Program-made: the position numbers and the translations under genes
Assembly: GCA_907164885.2 (NCBI GenBank)
Contig: OU015496.1
Coordinates: 131,878,875 to 131,942,874, forward strand
Source: Dolomedes plantarius
Lineage: Eukaryota > Arthropoda > Arachnida > Araneae > Dolomedidae
Direction: 5' to 3'
DNA length: 64,000 bases
Notes under the pieces: model-generated
Seen by the model: the letters and a program-made list of their open reading frames with translations, nothing else
Told to the model about the DNA's origin: nothing
Database searches by the model: none
Part shown: in pieces, positions 10,261 through 23,150 of the stretch
Layout: the number at the start of each line of letters is the position of its first letter
Numbering within the stretch: the first letter of the stretch is position 1

Positions 10261-10501
10261 GGAATTTTTCTCACCGGACTCTTATAAAAAGTACACGGCT
10301 TATAACTGATGAAAATAGTAAAAAAAGCTTAGTATTCTTATGGATTTTACGGAAACTCTCCTAATATCATAGTTGCTCCAAGTCGGAGAAAAACCACAAT
10401 TGTGACTTTTTTGGCACGTGATAATAGACGAAAATATCAGCGGAGAGCGAGACAATGTGAAGAGGGAGTAGAAAAATGCAAAACTATTAGTGACTGATCA
10501 G
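10261..10501 (+). other. Possible first-exon region ending in a splice-donor match
   Basis: TATAAAAAG at about 10285 resembles a TATA box. About 215 bp downstream, GATCAG followed by GTACGTGAA (donor at 10502) fits an arthropod 5' splice site. The segment between shows no long open frame, so any exon would be largely untranslated. This rests on two short motifs only and is a hypothesis, not a gene call. Confidence 0.2.
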
Positions 10502-11625
10502 GTACGTGAATATTATAAATAAAAGATTCTAAAATATATTGCTTTTACTGTGCATTATAATATTCGTATTTATTATGTAGAATTTATTTTTCTTCCTAAA
10601 ATTGATAAAACTAAAGGAATTTTGATGCAATTCAGACAAACAGGATGTGATATATGATAAACGGAATTTTCTTTTTGGTGTTCAGTATTTAGCATGAAAC
10701 AGTTTGCATGTAATATACTTTGATAACTTAGACAATTTTTCCAGTGTGAGAAAAATTAATGTTCTGGGATAACTTAGGTAACTTCTCAGGAAAAAAAACA
10801 GATTTAAGTGGAAATAAAGTCGGATCATGCCGGTAGCTATGACGTGATCGCTATATGTTCTGAATTGTTTCAGTTTTTCTTTGAACTTATTTTTATAAGT
10901 ATAACTAAACTGCTCCTTGTGATAGCTGAATTTTAAAATTGCATGAAATGTTCCCGTTTATTTTGTGTGCATATGTTCAGGAAAACTAGTTAAATTTACT
11001 TTTTAATGTTTTAATTTCTAAATATTTGCAAATAATTTAGAGTTTTAAAAATTCATTTTTTTTTCAGAATTTGCAGGTCTGACTTTTATTAATAATATGA
11101 TACACCAGAATTATATCTTCAAATTAATATTTATTTTGTTTTTTATAAAAGTTCGCATAATATAAGATAAATTTCGCAATGTGAACTTTTTTTCCCATAT
11201 TTTTCAAAAGAACATAGTGGTATTATGTTATTAACATAGTGGTATTATGAACATAGTGGTATTAAGTTTCTTCATGCAAATGTACTATTTCGTTACAGAA
11301 ACGTAATGTTAAGTAAAAAAACTTATACGTAATTTTCAAATATGTACTTAACAGAAAATGTATGTAGTAATGTGATTTCTGAGCATGAACATGATAACAG
11401 TATTTGAAGAAATGGGTAAAGTGATTTGGCTGTTAAACTCTCAAATATTTTCAACTTAAAGAAATACAATCTGCAAATAATGCAAATCTTTCCGGATTAC
11501 GCTATAAAAATTATTTGCTTTTTAAAATGTCGTTTAAATTGTACAAGTGTGATCAAATATGTTAAATTTATTTTTAAAAACAACATAATTTCCCAACGTA
11601 CGAATGTTAAGTAATAGTTCAACGG

Positions 11626-11665
<40 letters not shown>

Positions 11666-11790
11666 TTGCATCCTAGTGTAATGGATATCGGTGTAGTGCA
11701 ATAAATGAATATAATTAAATATCAAAATCTTCCTCCATTTTTTCATTTTGAAACGAATAGTCATATATTTACAATTCCATATTTTAAATG
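10502..11790. other. A/T-rich DNA without a recognisable gene
   Basis: No defensible coding region. It holds a short minisatellite at about 11211-11270, where AACATAGTGGTATTA occurs three times in close succession, and a TA microsatellite at 11627-11660. Small open frames near 11.4-11.8 kb are low complexity and partly made of the TA tract. Confidence 0.7.
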
Positions 11791-14350
11791 AATTTCTCCT
11801 TCAACAAAAAGTTTCGCTTATATAAAATTATTATTGTTAAAAAATATGTCGTTATGTGATAGATTTGTATTACTTTCAGAAAGCCGTAATTACTCTTTTA
11901 GTGACGTAGTTACACAAAAATTAACAATTTAGTGATATTTATTATTGATTTTTATATATACTTTTGCTCTTTGCAAGTGAAAATAAAAGTAATGTAAAAT
12001 CACATACCCAAATTTTCTACAATTTTACTCTCCTGTACAGTAAACTAAGACAGGAAAAAAACAATTCAGTATGAAACGAAGAGTCATTTAAATTTACAAT
12101 TCCATATTTTACATTACTGCCTCTTTCAAAAAAAAGTTTCGCATTTATGAAATTATTATTCTATATTTCTAGTAAATCGTTAAAAAATATATCATTATGA
12201 GATAGATTTGTATTAATTTGAGAGAGTCATAATTAATTACTTAGTGGCACAGTAATACTTTATTTAACTATTTTGTTACACTTTTTAATACTTACTTCTT
12301 TCCACTGAAAGTGAAACTGTACATAAAGTAAATTCAAATATGAAATTTTGCTTGCATTTAGTATCCCGTATAGTAATCTAACATAGGAAAAAAATAATTT
12401 TATACTGAAACGAATATTCATTCAGATTTGCATCTCCATATTTTGAATTAATTACTCTTTCCCAAAAAATAAGTTTCGCATTTATAAAGTTATTATTGTA
12501 TATTTCTATTAAAACGTAAAAAAATATCTCATTATGTATCAGACTTGCATTACTTTGGAAGAGCGGTAATTACTCTTTAGTGACTGTTATATTAGATTTA
12601 AACAATAGTTATATTCTTTGTTGCAACTCAATATTTTGAATTATTTATTCTTTAATAAAAAATAAGTTTCACATTTAAAAAATTATTATTGCATATTTCT
12701 ATTAAAACGTAAAAATAAATCTCATTATGTATCAGACTTGTATAACATTAGAAGAGTGGTAATTACACTTTTAGTGACACTGTTATATCAAATTAAATTA
12801 TTAGTTATATTTTTTGCTACTGCAACTTCATATTTTCTATTACTTACTCTTTCACAAACAATAAGTTTCGCATTTCTAAATCTATAATTGTATATTTCTA
12901 TTAAAACATCATAAAAAAAATATCTCATTATGTATCAGACCTGCATTACATTGGAAGAGCGGTAATTACGCTTTTAGTGACTCTGTTTTATTAAATTTAA
13001 ATGAGAGTTATATTTTATTATTGCAACTCCATATTTTGAATTACTTACTCTTTCAATATAATCAAGTTTCGCATTTATAAAATTATTTCTGCATATTTCT
13101 AGTAAAACGTTAAAAAAGTTATCTCATTATGTATCAGACTTGCATTACTTTAGAAAAGCCGTAATTATTCTTTTAGAGAAGCAGTTAAATTACATTTAAA
13201 TAATAGTTATATATTTTATTAATTATTTATTTCTACTGAAAGCGAAGAAAAATAAGTAAATTCATGTACGAAAATTTGCTTGCTTTTAGTCTCCTGTACA
13301 GTATTATAAGATAGGAAAAAATCCTTTTGTACTGAAAAAAGAAATATTCATTCAGATTTGCAACTCCATATTTTGAATTACTTATTCTTTCACAAAAAAT
13401 AAGTTTCGCATTTATACAATTATTATTGTATATTTCTATTAAAACGTAAAAAAATATCTCATTATGTATCAGTCTTGCACTTCATTGGAAGAGCGGTAAT
13501 TACTCTTTTAGTGACTCTGTTATATTAAATTGAAATAATAGTTATATTTTTTTATTATTGCGACTCCATATTTTAAATTACTTTCTCTTTACAAAATATA
13601 TGTTTCGCATTTATAAAATTATTATTGTATATTTCTATTAAAACGTAAAAAATATCTCATTATGTATCAGACTTGCACTACTTTGAAAGAGTGATAATAA
13701 CTCTTTTAGCGACTATATTATATTAAATTTAAACAATAGTTATATTTTTTATTATTGCAAATCCATATTTTGAATTACTTACTCTTAAAAAAATAAGTTT
13801 CACATTTATAAAATTATTATTGTATATTTCTATTAAAACGTAAAAAAAAAGGCTCATTACGTATCTGACTTGCATTAGTTTGGAAAATCCATAATCACTC
13901 TTTTAGTAAAATAGTTAAATTTAATTTAATAATAGTTATGTGTTTTATTATTTATTTATTTCCGCTGAAAGCGAAAAAAATAAGTAAATATATATGCTAA
14001 AATTTGTTCATTAAAATTTTCCTGTACAGTGAAAGAAGATCCATATTTTAAATATACTGCAATACCGTATTTTAAATGAACTGTCTCTTCCAAATAAAGT
14101 TTTACACTTATGCAGAGTAATATTGTATATTTATAGTAACATGATAAAAATATCTCATTATGTGATAGATTTATGTTACTCTGAAAGTGCCGTAATTACT
14201 TTTTATTAATGCAGTTATCTTAAATTTAAGCGTTTACTTATATTTTTTATTATTTAATTCAATCCGGTGAATGGAAAAATAAATTTAAAATTAATACTTA
14301 CCGCAAATATTTCTTTGGTGAATCTTATCAAATTCTGAATACAAGTTTGT
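11791..14350. repeat. Tandem array B with two unit lengths (~197 and ~330 bp)
   Basis: The anchor AAGTTTCGCATTTATAAAAT or a variant lies near 11812, 12139, 12473, 12666, 12865, 13066, 13404, 13603, 13796 and 14097. Spacings are about 327, 334, 193, 199, 201, 338, 199, 193 and 301 bp. Every unit shares ATCTCATTATGTATCAGACT and GGTAATTACTCTTTTAGTGA. Long units carry an extra ~135 bp (CACTGAAAGCG, TTTGCTTGC, CTCCTGTACAGT). The result is a mixed array of short and long monomers. Units are clearly diverged. No gene. Confidence 0.9.
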
Positions 14351-14379
14351 AATCAATATTTTACAGTACAATATTACGT

Positions 14380-15775
14380 TTGTTCGTCTTTATGGTGTCC
14401 GGGAGTCACCCTTTTCTTGACTTTGATGGAAAGTTATGCAATTAGAAAATACAATATTTGCTTTTTCGTTTAATATTTCGCTTCATACATGGTTTGTTGG
14501 TAGTTGCACACTGGAAAACAATTATACGCGAAATGCATATTTTTTTTCAGCCAATGATAATCATTTATTGGATGTAAATTTATATGCCTTTGTCGTAAAG
14601 TCCGTGCAATTACAAAAGGACAATATACACCATTTCATTCAACATTTCGCTTTATTCATCATTTCTTGGTTGCACACTGGGATACTGTTATATGTGAAAT
14701 GCATTATCTTGCTTAAGCCAGAGTTATCTATTTATGTGCAATAAAGTTATCAATCATTGCACGTTCCTGATCCTAGGACGATGTCCTATTGGCTTAGGGC
14801 GTATGTCTTATGCGATGTCTTAGGGCGTATTTACCTGCTTTTGCGTTAAGTTGTGTAGTTAAAAAGACAATATATGCTATTCCATTGAACACCTCGCTTG
14901 GCTCATTACTGTTTGTTTTTTGCACCTTGTAAAAACATTATATTTGAATTCATGTTCTTGCTTCAACCAGAGATAACAATTTATTTCAACATTCGTATGC
15001 AATAAAACTGTTATTAATTGCAAGTTCATTGCATGTTTCTTATCCTAGTGCGATATCAGTGAGCAGTGTGATATCAGTGACCATTTACTTCCCTTTGTCG
15101 TAAAATTGTATAATTACAAAAGACAATATATACTATTCCATTCTTGATAACGATTGGTTCTTGCTTCAGCTAGAGATATTCCTTTATTTCAACATTTATA
15201 TGCAGTAAAACTGTTATTCAATGCACGTTCCTGATTCTAATACGATGTCCTAGTGCCATGTCTTAGTGCATATTTATTGACTTTGCCGTAAAGTTGCGTA
15301 ATTACAAAAGACAACTTAGACCATTCCATCCAACATCTTGCTTAGTTCATTATTGTTTGTTGGTTGCACATTGTAAAACCATTATATTTGGAATGCATGT
15401 TCTTGTTTCAACAGAGATAATAATTTATTTCAACATTTGTATGCAATAAAGTTATTATTTATTGCGAGTAGATTGCACGTTTCTTATCCTAGTGCAATAT
15501 CAGTGCGCGATTACTCGTCTTTGCCCTAAAATTGTGTAATTATAAATTGCAATATATGCTATTTCATTCATCATCTCGATGGTTCATAATTGTTAGCTGG
15601 TTGCACATTGGACAACAATTATATGTGAAATACGTGTTCCTGCTTCAACTAGAGATTTTCCTTTACTGCAACATTTACATGTGGAGCAAAACTGTTTTTC
15701 AATGCACGTTCCTGATCCTAGTGCCATGTATAATATTTACAACACTTACAGTCGTCCTTTATTAGATGATTGGGG
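14380..15775. repeat. Tandem array C (~250-bp units)
   Basis: Shared phrases are CTTTGCCGTAAAGTTG, AATTACAAAAGACAATATA, TTCATTATTGTTTGTTGGTT and ATGCAATAAAACTGTTAT, plus TGATCCTAGTGCGATGTC. The first phrase recurs near 14420, 14590, 14840, 15093, 15285 and 15520, so spacing ranges from about 165 to 253 bp. Some units have an internally duplicated CCTAGTGCGATGTC segment. The array begins directly where array B ends and is unrelated to it. Open frames at 14436-14744 and 15532-15765 simply cross repeat units. Confidence 0.85.
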
Positions 15776-16664
15776 ATTACTGAATAGTATCTACAACTCT
15801 AATGTTAGCATCATTTCTCTCTGATTTTTCCTATTGAAATTCTACGACAAGGCCGTATATTCGGGGGAAAATATTAAGCGGAAAAAATGTTAAAACTATT
15901 ATTTTTATTAAATAATGGTAAATATTTTCTCTTCATCTACGTTAGGTTTTTACAAAATATTTGAAATGCCATGTTATATTACCTCTATTTTTTTTTAATA
16001 ATACTGAGAATAAAACTGCGAAACAAAATCCACACACGCACACGGGAACATACACAAATAAATAAATAAATAATGTAAGTGTCACTTTTTATTTTCAGAA
16101 TTTATCGATATGTCAAAGTAATAAAAACAAAGACTGTCCAATTTGCATACCTGCAATGATAAATATTTTAACTTAATACATTGTCGATACTTGAGCAAAA
16201 AATTGAGTTGAAATATTCTTAAAAATGCATATTCTCGTTAATTATCTTGAAATAAAATAATTATATAAAGAAAATATACACAGTTTCATGCTTGATTGAT
16301 TAATTTATATAGTTTTAAATACGCATATGAACTCATTTTAAATACTTCTGTAAACTTCAATTAATTCAACTAGAAAAATTTAACAGTTACGTTAGTGTAC
16401 TGCTAATAATAATTAAAAAATACATTGCATATAACATGAAAGTTTGCAATTAAAATTATCGAAAATGAAAACATAATTTTTTAAAGCGAAATTTAACTTT
16501 TCCTCTAATATTTTAATTATCATTTATGAACGAAAGAGATTTTTTTAAAAATTTCAACCTCACTTTATTTCAGTTATAAAATTATTATATACGTCTATAA
16601 ATCGGCTTTTCGGAATTGCTTCTAATAACAGAATATATATGTTTCTATAACAGAATATATCTCA

Positions 16665-16737
<73 letters not shown>

Positions 16738-17199
16738 TGTGTCTGTGTCACGGTAAATACCCCAGTACAAATACGAGGGTCTAAAGCGCGTGCAAAGTTG
16801 ATGAAATCAACATTTTTTTAGGAAATTTTTCATTATAATTTTTACATACTCTCCCTTGAGGTCAATTTGCATTTGGTCTAACGGTTTTTAAGCTTTTTAA
16901 TCCCCTCCATAAACTAAGACTTGTCTAGCTCTGCAAAATAAACTTTTTTTCTTCACTAATCTCTTCGGAATTTGACGCAAATCTCAGCCCTGTAAGAAAT
17001 TATTTTATATTTGGTAATAAATGCTAGTATCGGGGAAAGGTAATTTGAAGATTATAAGGTATGGGGTAATCTGCAGGTTACGGAGGGTGGGGGGAGTTTG
17101 TTGCGTAATTCTAGTTTTCTCTAGCCGAAATCATAGATTTTTTTCCCTTAACTTTGGACTTTTTGTTTTAGTTTGACTGATAGAGTAGAGACTGATGAT
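15776..17199. other. Non-coding stretch with a TA/TG microsatellite
   Basis: No gene recognised. A compound microsatellite occupies about 16670-16740: TA repeats followed by TG repeats and TGTC. Downstream, 16745-17110 is somewhat richer in G and C (TACCCCAGTACAAATACGAG, GGTTACGGAGGGTGGGG) and may be an unrecognised transposon fragment. Confidence 0.6.
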
Positions 17200-18060
17200 A
17201 ATGTAAACACGCGTAATTCTCTCCAGTGATTATTTTGCCCTTTTTCAAGTAGTATTATACCGTAGCCGTCCTAAAAAACAGTGGCCATAAGCTTTCCTGC
17301 TGATAGAACGCCATTTTTATGCATTGTTGTTATGGGAAAGAACAATTTTTTTTAAACTTTAAATGGGACATTTTTGTCTTAATTTCATTATTTAAACGTT
17401 CCAGCAAATGTACGTACTATACTGTGGAGATTATTTTATCACTTTCTAAGTATTCAATAAAGATTATACCCTGCACGTCCCTTAAAATAGTGGCCATAAC
17501 CGCTAGATTAATAGATAAAACCGTTTGTGCTTTCATTAGTTCAGGTTCACCTGATTCAACACACTGCATTGACAGCTCTGTCGTTTCTGGCTGGTAGTGA
17601 AGTATCCTATTTTATCAACTGTTACTCAACGGAGCAAAAATTCTGCTGGATTTCTTTGAAACGGCCTTGAATTGTGTTTTAAAGTGTTCACTCGTTCACG
17701 TTTTTGATCGACTCTTAGCAAACGCGAAACGCACCTTGCTGACAACTCTCTGATATCCAAATATGCATGCAAAATGTTATGTACGCAATCTGATGAGGTG
17801 CCAACAGCTTCAGAAACCATACGCACTTTTAATCTTCTAGGTTTCATTATCATATCATTAATTTTTTCAATCATTTCAGGCATAGTGCAGGGCGACCAGA
17901 ACGTTCAGTGACATTTCTACCCTTTCGGCCGCAATGAAAATCTACGACCCACTTTTTTAAAGTATTCCAAACGAAGGTGAAGCCTCGCCATAATATTTAT
18001 CAAATCCGTATTAAATTTTTTTGCCACCGTTCTGTCTCTTAAATTGAAATATTTCATCGA
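17200..18060 (-). pseudogene. Fossil mariner transposase (partial, with an internal duplication)
   Basis: Read on the minus strand, decayed pieces line up in order with mariner-family transposases. First is an N-terminal part ending GRNVTERSGRP near 17900. An 85-codon open piece follows (17883-17626) with RRLKVRMVSEAVG, LSARCVSRLLRVDQKR and FQRNPAEFLLR. Then comes VTVD...YFTTSQKRQS (first catalytic Asp region), and MATILRDVQGIIFIEYLE with YVHLLERLNNEIKTK down to about 17335. A second copy of the MATVF...GIILLEKGQ segment lies near 17315-17240, so part is duplicated. The last catalytic part was not found. Stops and frameshifts are frequent. No clear inverted ends were seen. Confidence 0.75.
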
Positions 18061-18989
18061 GACGCCGAACTCGTTTTTCTCCCTTGTGTGAGCAGTAATA
18101 AGAGTTGACCTACTAAAATGTCTGTCAATCTCCGACTAAGCATCGTGTTCAGTTTACAATTGTTTACAATTTGACACGCGTCTTTGAAAATCATTTTAAA
18201 ATGTGAGAAAGCCAGTAATTTAAATGCAGTGGCGCCATCTCTGAGCTTTTCTACGCACTTGATCAAATGATCATTGTATATACACCCCCAGCGTACCCAG
18301 AAACCTTGGACTTAGGTTTCACCCTTGTAATGTACTCCTCAGGGTCAAATAGACAAAAAGTACGGGGAAATGTTTTCCAAATGCGATTTTTTTAAATTTT
18401 AGAATGCTTGAAACATATACATTTTGATATGTTTAAATTGCTATAAAGTACCCATGATTCTAAATCAAATTTTATTGAATTGTACAATGATATTCATACG
18501 AGTTATGCTTGATTTCAAACATTTTAATCCAATTATTATCGTTTAAATATAATGAAGTCGTATAATGGTTTTGTTCGAAAGCAAAATGATATTCTGTTAC
18601 ATAATAAATAAATAGGTTACATAACTGGTCATGTAACACAATCCGTCTGTAAATCATACAGATTATTCAATAGGTTTCAACAATATAATATTTAATGCTG
18701 TTTAAAGCGTACGATATTGCAGCATTCCGACTGCAAGTGCAAAAGGGTTATTCATAAACTTTTATTAAAAGTGTTAATTTTTCTGTATCGTAAAAAACCG
18801 TTATTTCAAGTCGACTAGCGAATTCAAGTGTATGATTTTAATTAACATTTCAAAATGTTTGCTTTACATAAAAACTAGAAAATACTATGAAATAGATTTT
18901 TCTCTGACGGGAATTTCGCGCATAAACTGTTACGACTTTATGTTACATGCAAAAATTCTTATTTTTTATGAATGGATAGTATTATATCA
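18061..18989. other. A/T-rich DNA without a recognisable gene
   Basis: The first ~220 bp may include the 5' end of the mariner fossil. It contains GATGGCGCCACTGCATTTAA, but no inverted terminus was identified. The rest shows no coding signal. A 93-codon frame at 18832-19113 begins in unique A/T-rich sequence and ends in array D; it has no known domain. Confidence 0.6.
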
Positions 18990-20565
18990 ATATGAGACGC
19001 TTTCTTTAGAATTTCTAAACGTGATAATATTTGAAAAAGAAATTAAATTACTCTTCATTATTACTTATTTATTATTTTTAAGTGCTAATAGAGAAAAAAT
19101 AATTACTAAATAGACTATATTTTATCAATGGTCTTTATATGTTTTTCAACTAGGGCTGAAAATTGCTAGAAACTGTAAATTAGCAACTTTTTTTTTCAGT
19201 TTGTTAGTGCTCTGATTTTTATAAATTAAAAGGAATTAATGACCTTTATATTATTGTTTATTGACTATTTTTAGGTGCTAATAAAGAAAAATATTAATAA
19301 TCAAAGAAATTTTTACATACGTGTTCTTTCAACATTTTATAATTAGTTCTAAAAATATTGTGCTACTATTAACTGAGAAAGTATAAATTAAGTTTATTAT
19401 AAAAGCAGTTTTCTATTTTTTTTTATTTTGCAATTTGTTACGTGTAGTTGATGTTTTTTAGTCTTATGCCTAAGAGTAAAAGTATTTAAATTATTAGTAA
19501 AAAATCTGATAAATCCGATATATTTTAGGTGCTGATAACAAAAAAAAATTAATCACGGTTGACAATTATTTCTTTCATAGTGCTCTTTGTTCCCTTTTTT
19601 TAAACTGGAACTGAAAATAGCGTGTAATTATTCAGTGAGACACTGTAAATTATCTGTGTTATTTTACTGTTTATTACCTGCTCCTTTTTTTACAGAATTT
19701 GTTTTTCTAGAAAAAAATCTGATGGTTCAATTATTTATTACTTTTTAAATGTTAATAAGGAAAATTTATAACGAAACACTTATTTTTTTATCAATCCTAT
19801 GTTTATGTTTTTTGATTGGAGCTGAGAATAGCGTGTTACTGGGAAGTGAGAAACTGTAAATTAGCATTTGATATTTTTACAGTTTGTTACATGGTCCTGA
19901 TTTTTTTTAAATCTTGCACCTAATAGAAAAATAATTTGTATTTCTATAGAAAAATCTCATTACTCAATTATCTATAATTTTAGATGCTAATATTTAAAAA
20001 AATTAATCACTAAAGATATTTATTTATCATTGCTCTTCCAATGATTTTTTAATTCGGACCGAAAACAGTGTGTCACTATCGTGTGAAAAGCTATATTCAT
20101 TTGTATTTTTTTACAGTTTGCTACGTGCCCCTTATTATTTCAAACTTTGTATTTAAAAAAAAAAATGGGGACTCGATAATTTAGTATTTTTAGGTGCTAA
20201 AATTTTAAAAAAATAATCACTAAGAACACTGTTTTCCTTATAGGTTGTCTTTCTAAATTTTTAAATTGGATTGAATATAGTGTTTTACTATTAATTGAGA
20301 AACTGTAAATTAACCTTTTTCTTTCTGCATGTTACGAGCTCCTCATTATATTAAAAATCTTACACGTAACAGAAAGAGGATTTGAATTTCTAGAAAATAA
20401 AACTGATGACTGAATTATTTATTATTTCCTAGGTGCAACGAAATAAATTACGATAACGAAAAAAAATAACCACTAAAGACGCTTACTTCTTTACTAGCTG
20501 AATTCCCGTACTTAGCTAAGGAGTACGTTCAAATTAAATACAACGGTCAATGTATGCAATTAATG

Positions 20566-20613
<48 letters not shown>

Positions 20614-21740
20614 TAATAAAAACAACGATCAATGTATTCAATTTATGTAAAAAAAAAATATTCATAAAAAAATCGCACGGGATATTTTTATAGACAAAAT
20701 AATGTAGAAGAAAATATTCAAATTAAATCTAATAGAACATGCTAAAGTATATGGTACAGTTTGAGGAACGAAACTTTACTGTATTTATAACACTTGGAAT
20801 ACTTTTACTGTATTTTAATATTATTTTGGATAATGTCTAATCGTCTGCCGCATTAGGAAGAAATTTTTTTTTCTATTTCATTGTTATGCACGTGATGCAA
20901 AATTAGTTTAAAATATCACAAAAAATAAAGGATATCACGTGATTAGCATTTAATAAATTAAATTCGAAAATTAATCTTTAAAAATTCACCAAAAATCAGA
21001 AAATCGAAATAAAGTTTCGAAGAATATTTCATTTTAAAGGAAATTTTATGATCTTTCTCTTGATATAAATTTTATAACCCTCAGATTATTATTTTAAATG
21101 TATACTTAAAATAAGTTACAAAAACAACTTAAAATTTTAATTTTTTAAAAATCTAAGAAGAATTTTTCAAAAATCTCTCTTAGTGCACCCCTACACTATA
21201 AGAAGAATCGGCATGCAAAATTTCAGCCCTTTAGGTCCAGCGGTTTGGTCTGTGCGGTATGTCAGTCAGTCAGTCAGTCAGTTACGTAACTGTTTTATAT
21301 ATGTATTGATAAGTGGTCTTTGTATGTTTTTAATTGACATTGAAAATAGTGTGTGAATAGTCTGTTACTGTTATGTGGAAAACTGTAAACTAACATTTTT
21401 TTTACTGTTTGTTACGTGCTCCTCATTCTTTTAAAAATCTTAACCTAACATAAAAGTATTTATATTCCCAGAAAAAAAAAAAACTGATGACTTCATATTT
21501 ATTGTTTTTTAGATTCTAATAAGAAAAGAAAATAATCACTAAAGACATTTATTTTCTATGTCAGTGATCTTCCTATGTTTTTTAATTGGAACTGAAGAAA
21601 ACAGTGCGTTACTATTATATAAGAAAGAGTAATTTTTTTTACCATTTTTACGTACTCCTGATTTTTATTGTTTAATCTTACACTCGACAGAAAAAGAATT
21701 TATATTTTCCCTAAAAAAATAATCGGATGACCCTTTTTCA
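18990..21740. repeat. Tandem array D (~230-bp units)
   Basis: Shared phrases include TTTTAGGTGCTAATAA, AATAATCACTAAAGACA, TTTTTTAATTGGAACTGAAA, GTGTTACTATTAAGTGAGAA and ACAGTTTGTTACGTGCTCCT. The first recurs near 19079, 19273, 19525, 19745, 19979, 20189, 20430 and 21510. Spacings are about 190-250 bp once the inserted Helitron (20494-21309) is removed. Units are diverged and contain A-rich indels. The array's AAAGACGCTTACTTCTTTA segment next to the Helitron reappears attached to the Helitron ends at 8 kb. Confidence 0.85.
20494..21309 (-). mobile_element. Non-autonomous Helitron, copy 2
   Basis: On the minus strand the element starts near 21309 with a TA-rich TATATAAAACAGTTACG and a run of CTGACTGACTGACTGACTGA. 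It ends with a slightly imperfect hairpin (TTAGCTAAGTACGGG) and CTAG at 20497-20494. It is longer than copy 1: the middle contains DNA deleted there (about 20870-21120). No Rep/helicase coding sequence is visible. It is inserted in an array-D unit whose halves flank it (CACTAAAGACGCTTACTTC left, GATAAGTGGTCTTTGTATG right). A TA microsatellite at 20571-20609 lies near its 3' end. Confidence 0.85.
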
Positions 21741-22226
21741 ACAAATTTGCAATATGCACTTTTATGTTATCTAAAGCCTATATTTTTTTCATGGAATAAA
21801 TAAGTCTAACTTGAAAATATATCTCAGTTCAACTGGATATCCAACTTATTACTGAGATTTTTCTGAGATATTTGAAACTGGTGAGGAATGACCAATTTTC
21901 CGAGCTGCGAAGATTAGATGAATTCTTCACGAAATTTTCTTTTCATGATCGTGTCTTAAATGTATAGTAAAGTATAGTGGGAACAAAAATGTGAGGTATT
22001 CCATTGAAAAAATATCGGGGTTACAAGGGAAGGATTACAAAGTTAATAATTTAAAGATAAATACCAAACTACTTAGGCCATTTCTGGTTTATAACAAAAT
22101 AAATAATTAGAGACTTTATGATAAATTAAATTCCATATACCAACGTATAACTGGAATAAATTTCCTTAATTTAAACTTTTTCTTACGGGGTGGGATAGCA
22201 TGTATCCCGAGAATACAGACCCAAGA

Positions 22227-22315
<89 letters not shown>

Positions 22316-22460
22316 TGCAATTAATTAGTAATAAAATAAAATAAGTAATATAATAAGTTTATTTAGTGAATATAACTACTAAAAAATTATACTCATTAAT
22401 ACTAAATAATACTCATTAATTATTATTAATAATAATTACCTTAAGTAAAAAATAATAATA
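21741..22460. other. Non-coding stretch with a long TA microsatellite
   Basis: No gene recognised. A pure TA tract of about 40 repeats covers 22231-22312 and is followed by an AAT-rich low-complexity segment to about 22460. Confidence 0.75.
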
Positions 22461-23150
22461 AACCCCTTTAATGGTCGGTCTTACAAAGACATATGAAATT
22501 TTCCGTTCTAAAGGGGAATGGGAAAAATTGGCCCCGTAAGATAAAGGTTAAATATAATGCACACCCTCTTCATTTCCTGTTGTGTTAAGGGTAAAAACTG
22601 TAAGGCTGGCTACAGAAATTATGTACGGTCCCTGTTCGTCAAAGGCTCCAATGTCGTAAAGATTTTTTAAAAATTTATTTCTATTAAATACTTTTTATGT
22701 GTGGACAACACATGCGATGTAGGCTTTTAAAACCTAAGGTCAGGATTTTGCTTAGACCGGCACAGGTGTATTCCAAAAACTCCTATTTCTTAGATAACAC
22801 TTGATGAAACGCAATAACAATCCGTATTGCACCTCATACGGTTCCAGTTATTTATTAAAATAAATAATGCTATATAAATCTGCGTAAATATAATATCTAT
22901 AAATAGCTAAATAAATTTATTATTCTTATCTGTAGAAGCTACAAATGCATCCATAGGGTGACTTAAGCCTTATTAGCCCTTGCAGCTGTTGAGTGGGTAA
23001 TCGAAAACTAAATGTACTCACGATCCTAGGTAAGTATTTCCACTGATGTCAATGTATTATCGCTTCTGCACTGTTCAATCCGTATTCACCGAACTAACAT
23101 CAAAACGCAAAGTTTAAGAACACAGAATCTAAGAAACTGGCACTACAGAA
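22461..23150. other. Unrecognised moderately complex segment, possible untranslated exon
   Basis: No open frame of note. A pyrimidine-rich stretch TTATTATTCTTATCTGTAG ends at 22935, and CCTAG/GTAAGTATTT has its donor junction at 23029/23030. Together they would bound a 94-bp exon (22936-23029). All three frames of that interval contain stops, so it could only be untranslated or part of a non-coding RNA. Another reading is that the whole 22.46-23.64 kb block is an uncharacterised transposon or LTR fragment. Confidence 0.25.

Noticed and set aside
11791..14350. CRISPR-like repeat array
   Set aside because: Units are 200-330 bp, diverged throughout and without constant repeats separated by unique spacers; the sequence is eukaryotic.
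22231..22460. Origin of replication or telomere-like repeat
   Set aside because: Only TA and AAT low-complexity sequence; no telomeric motif such as TTAGG arrays is present.
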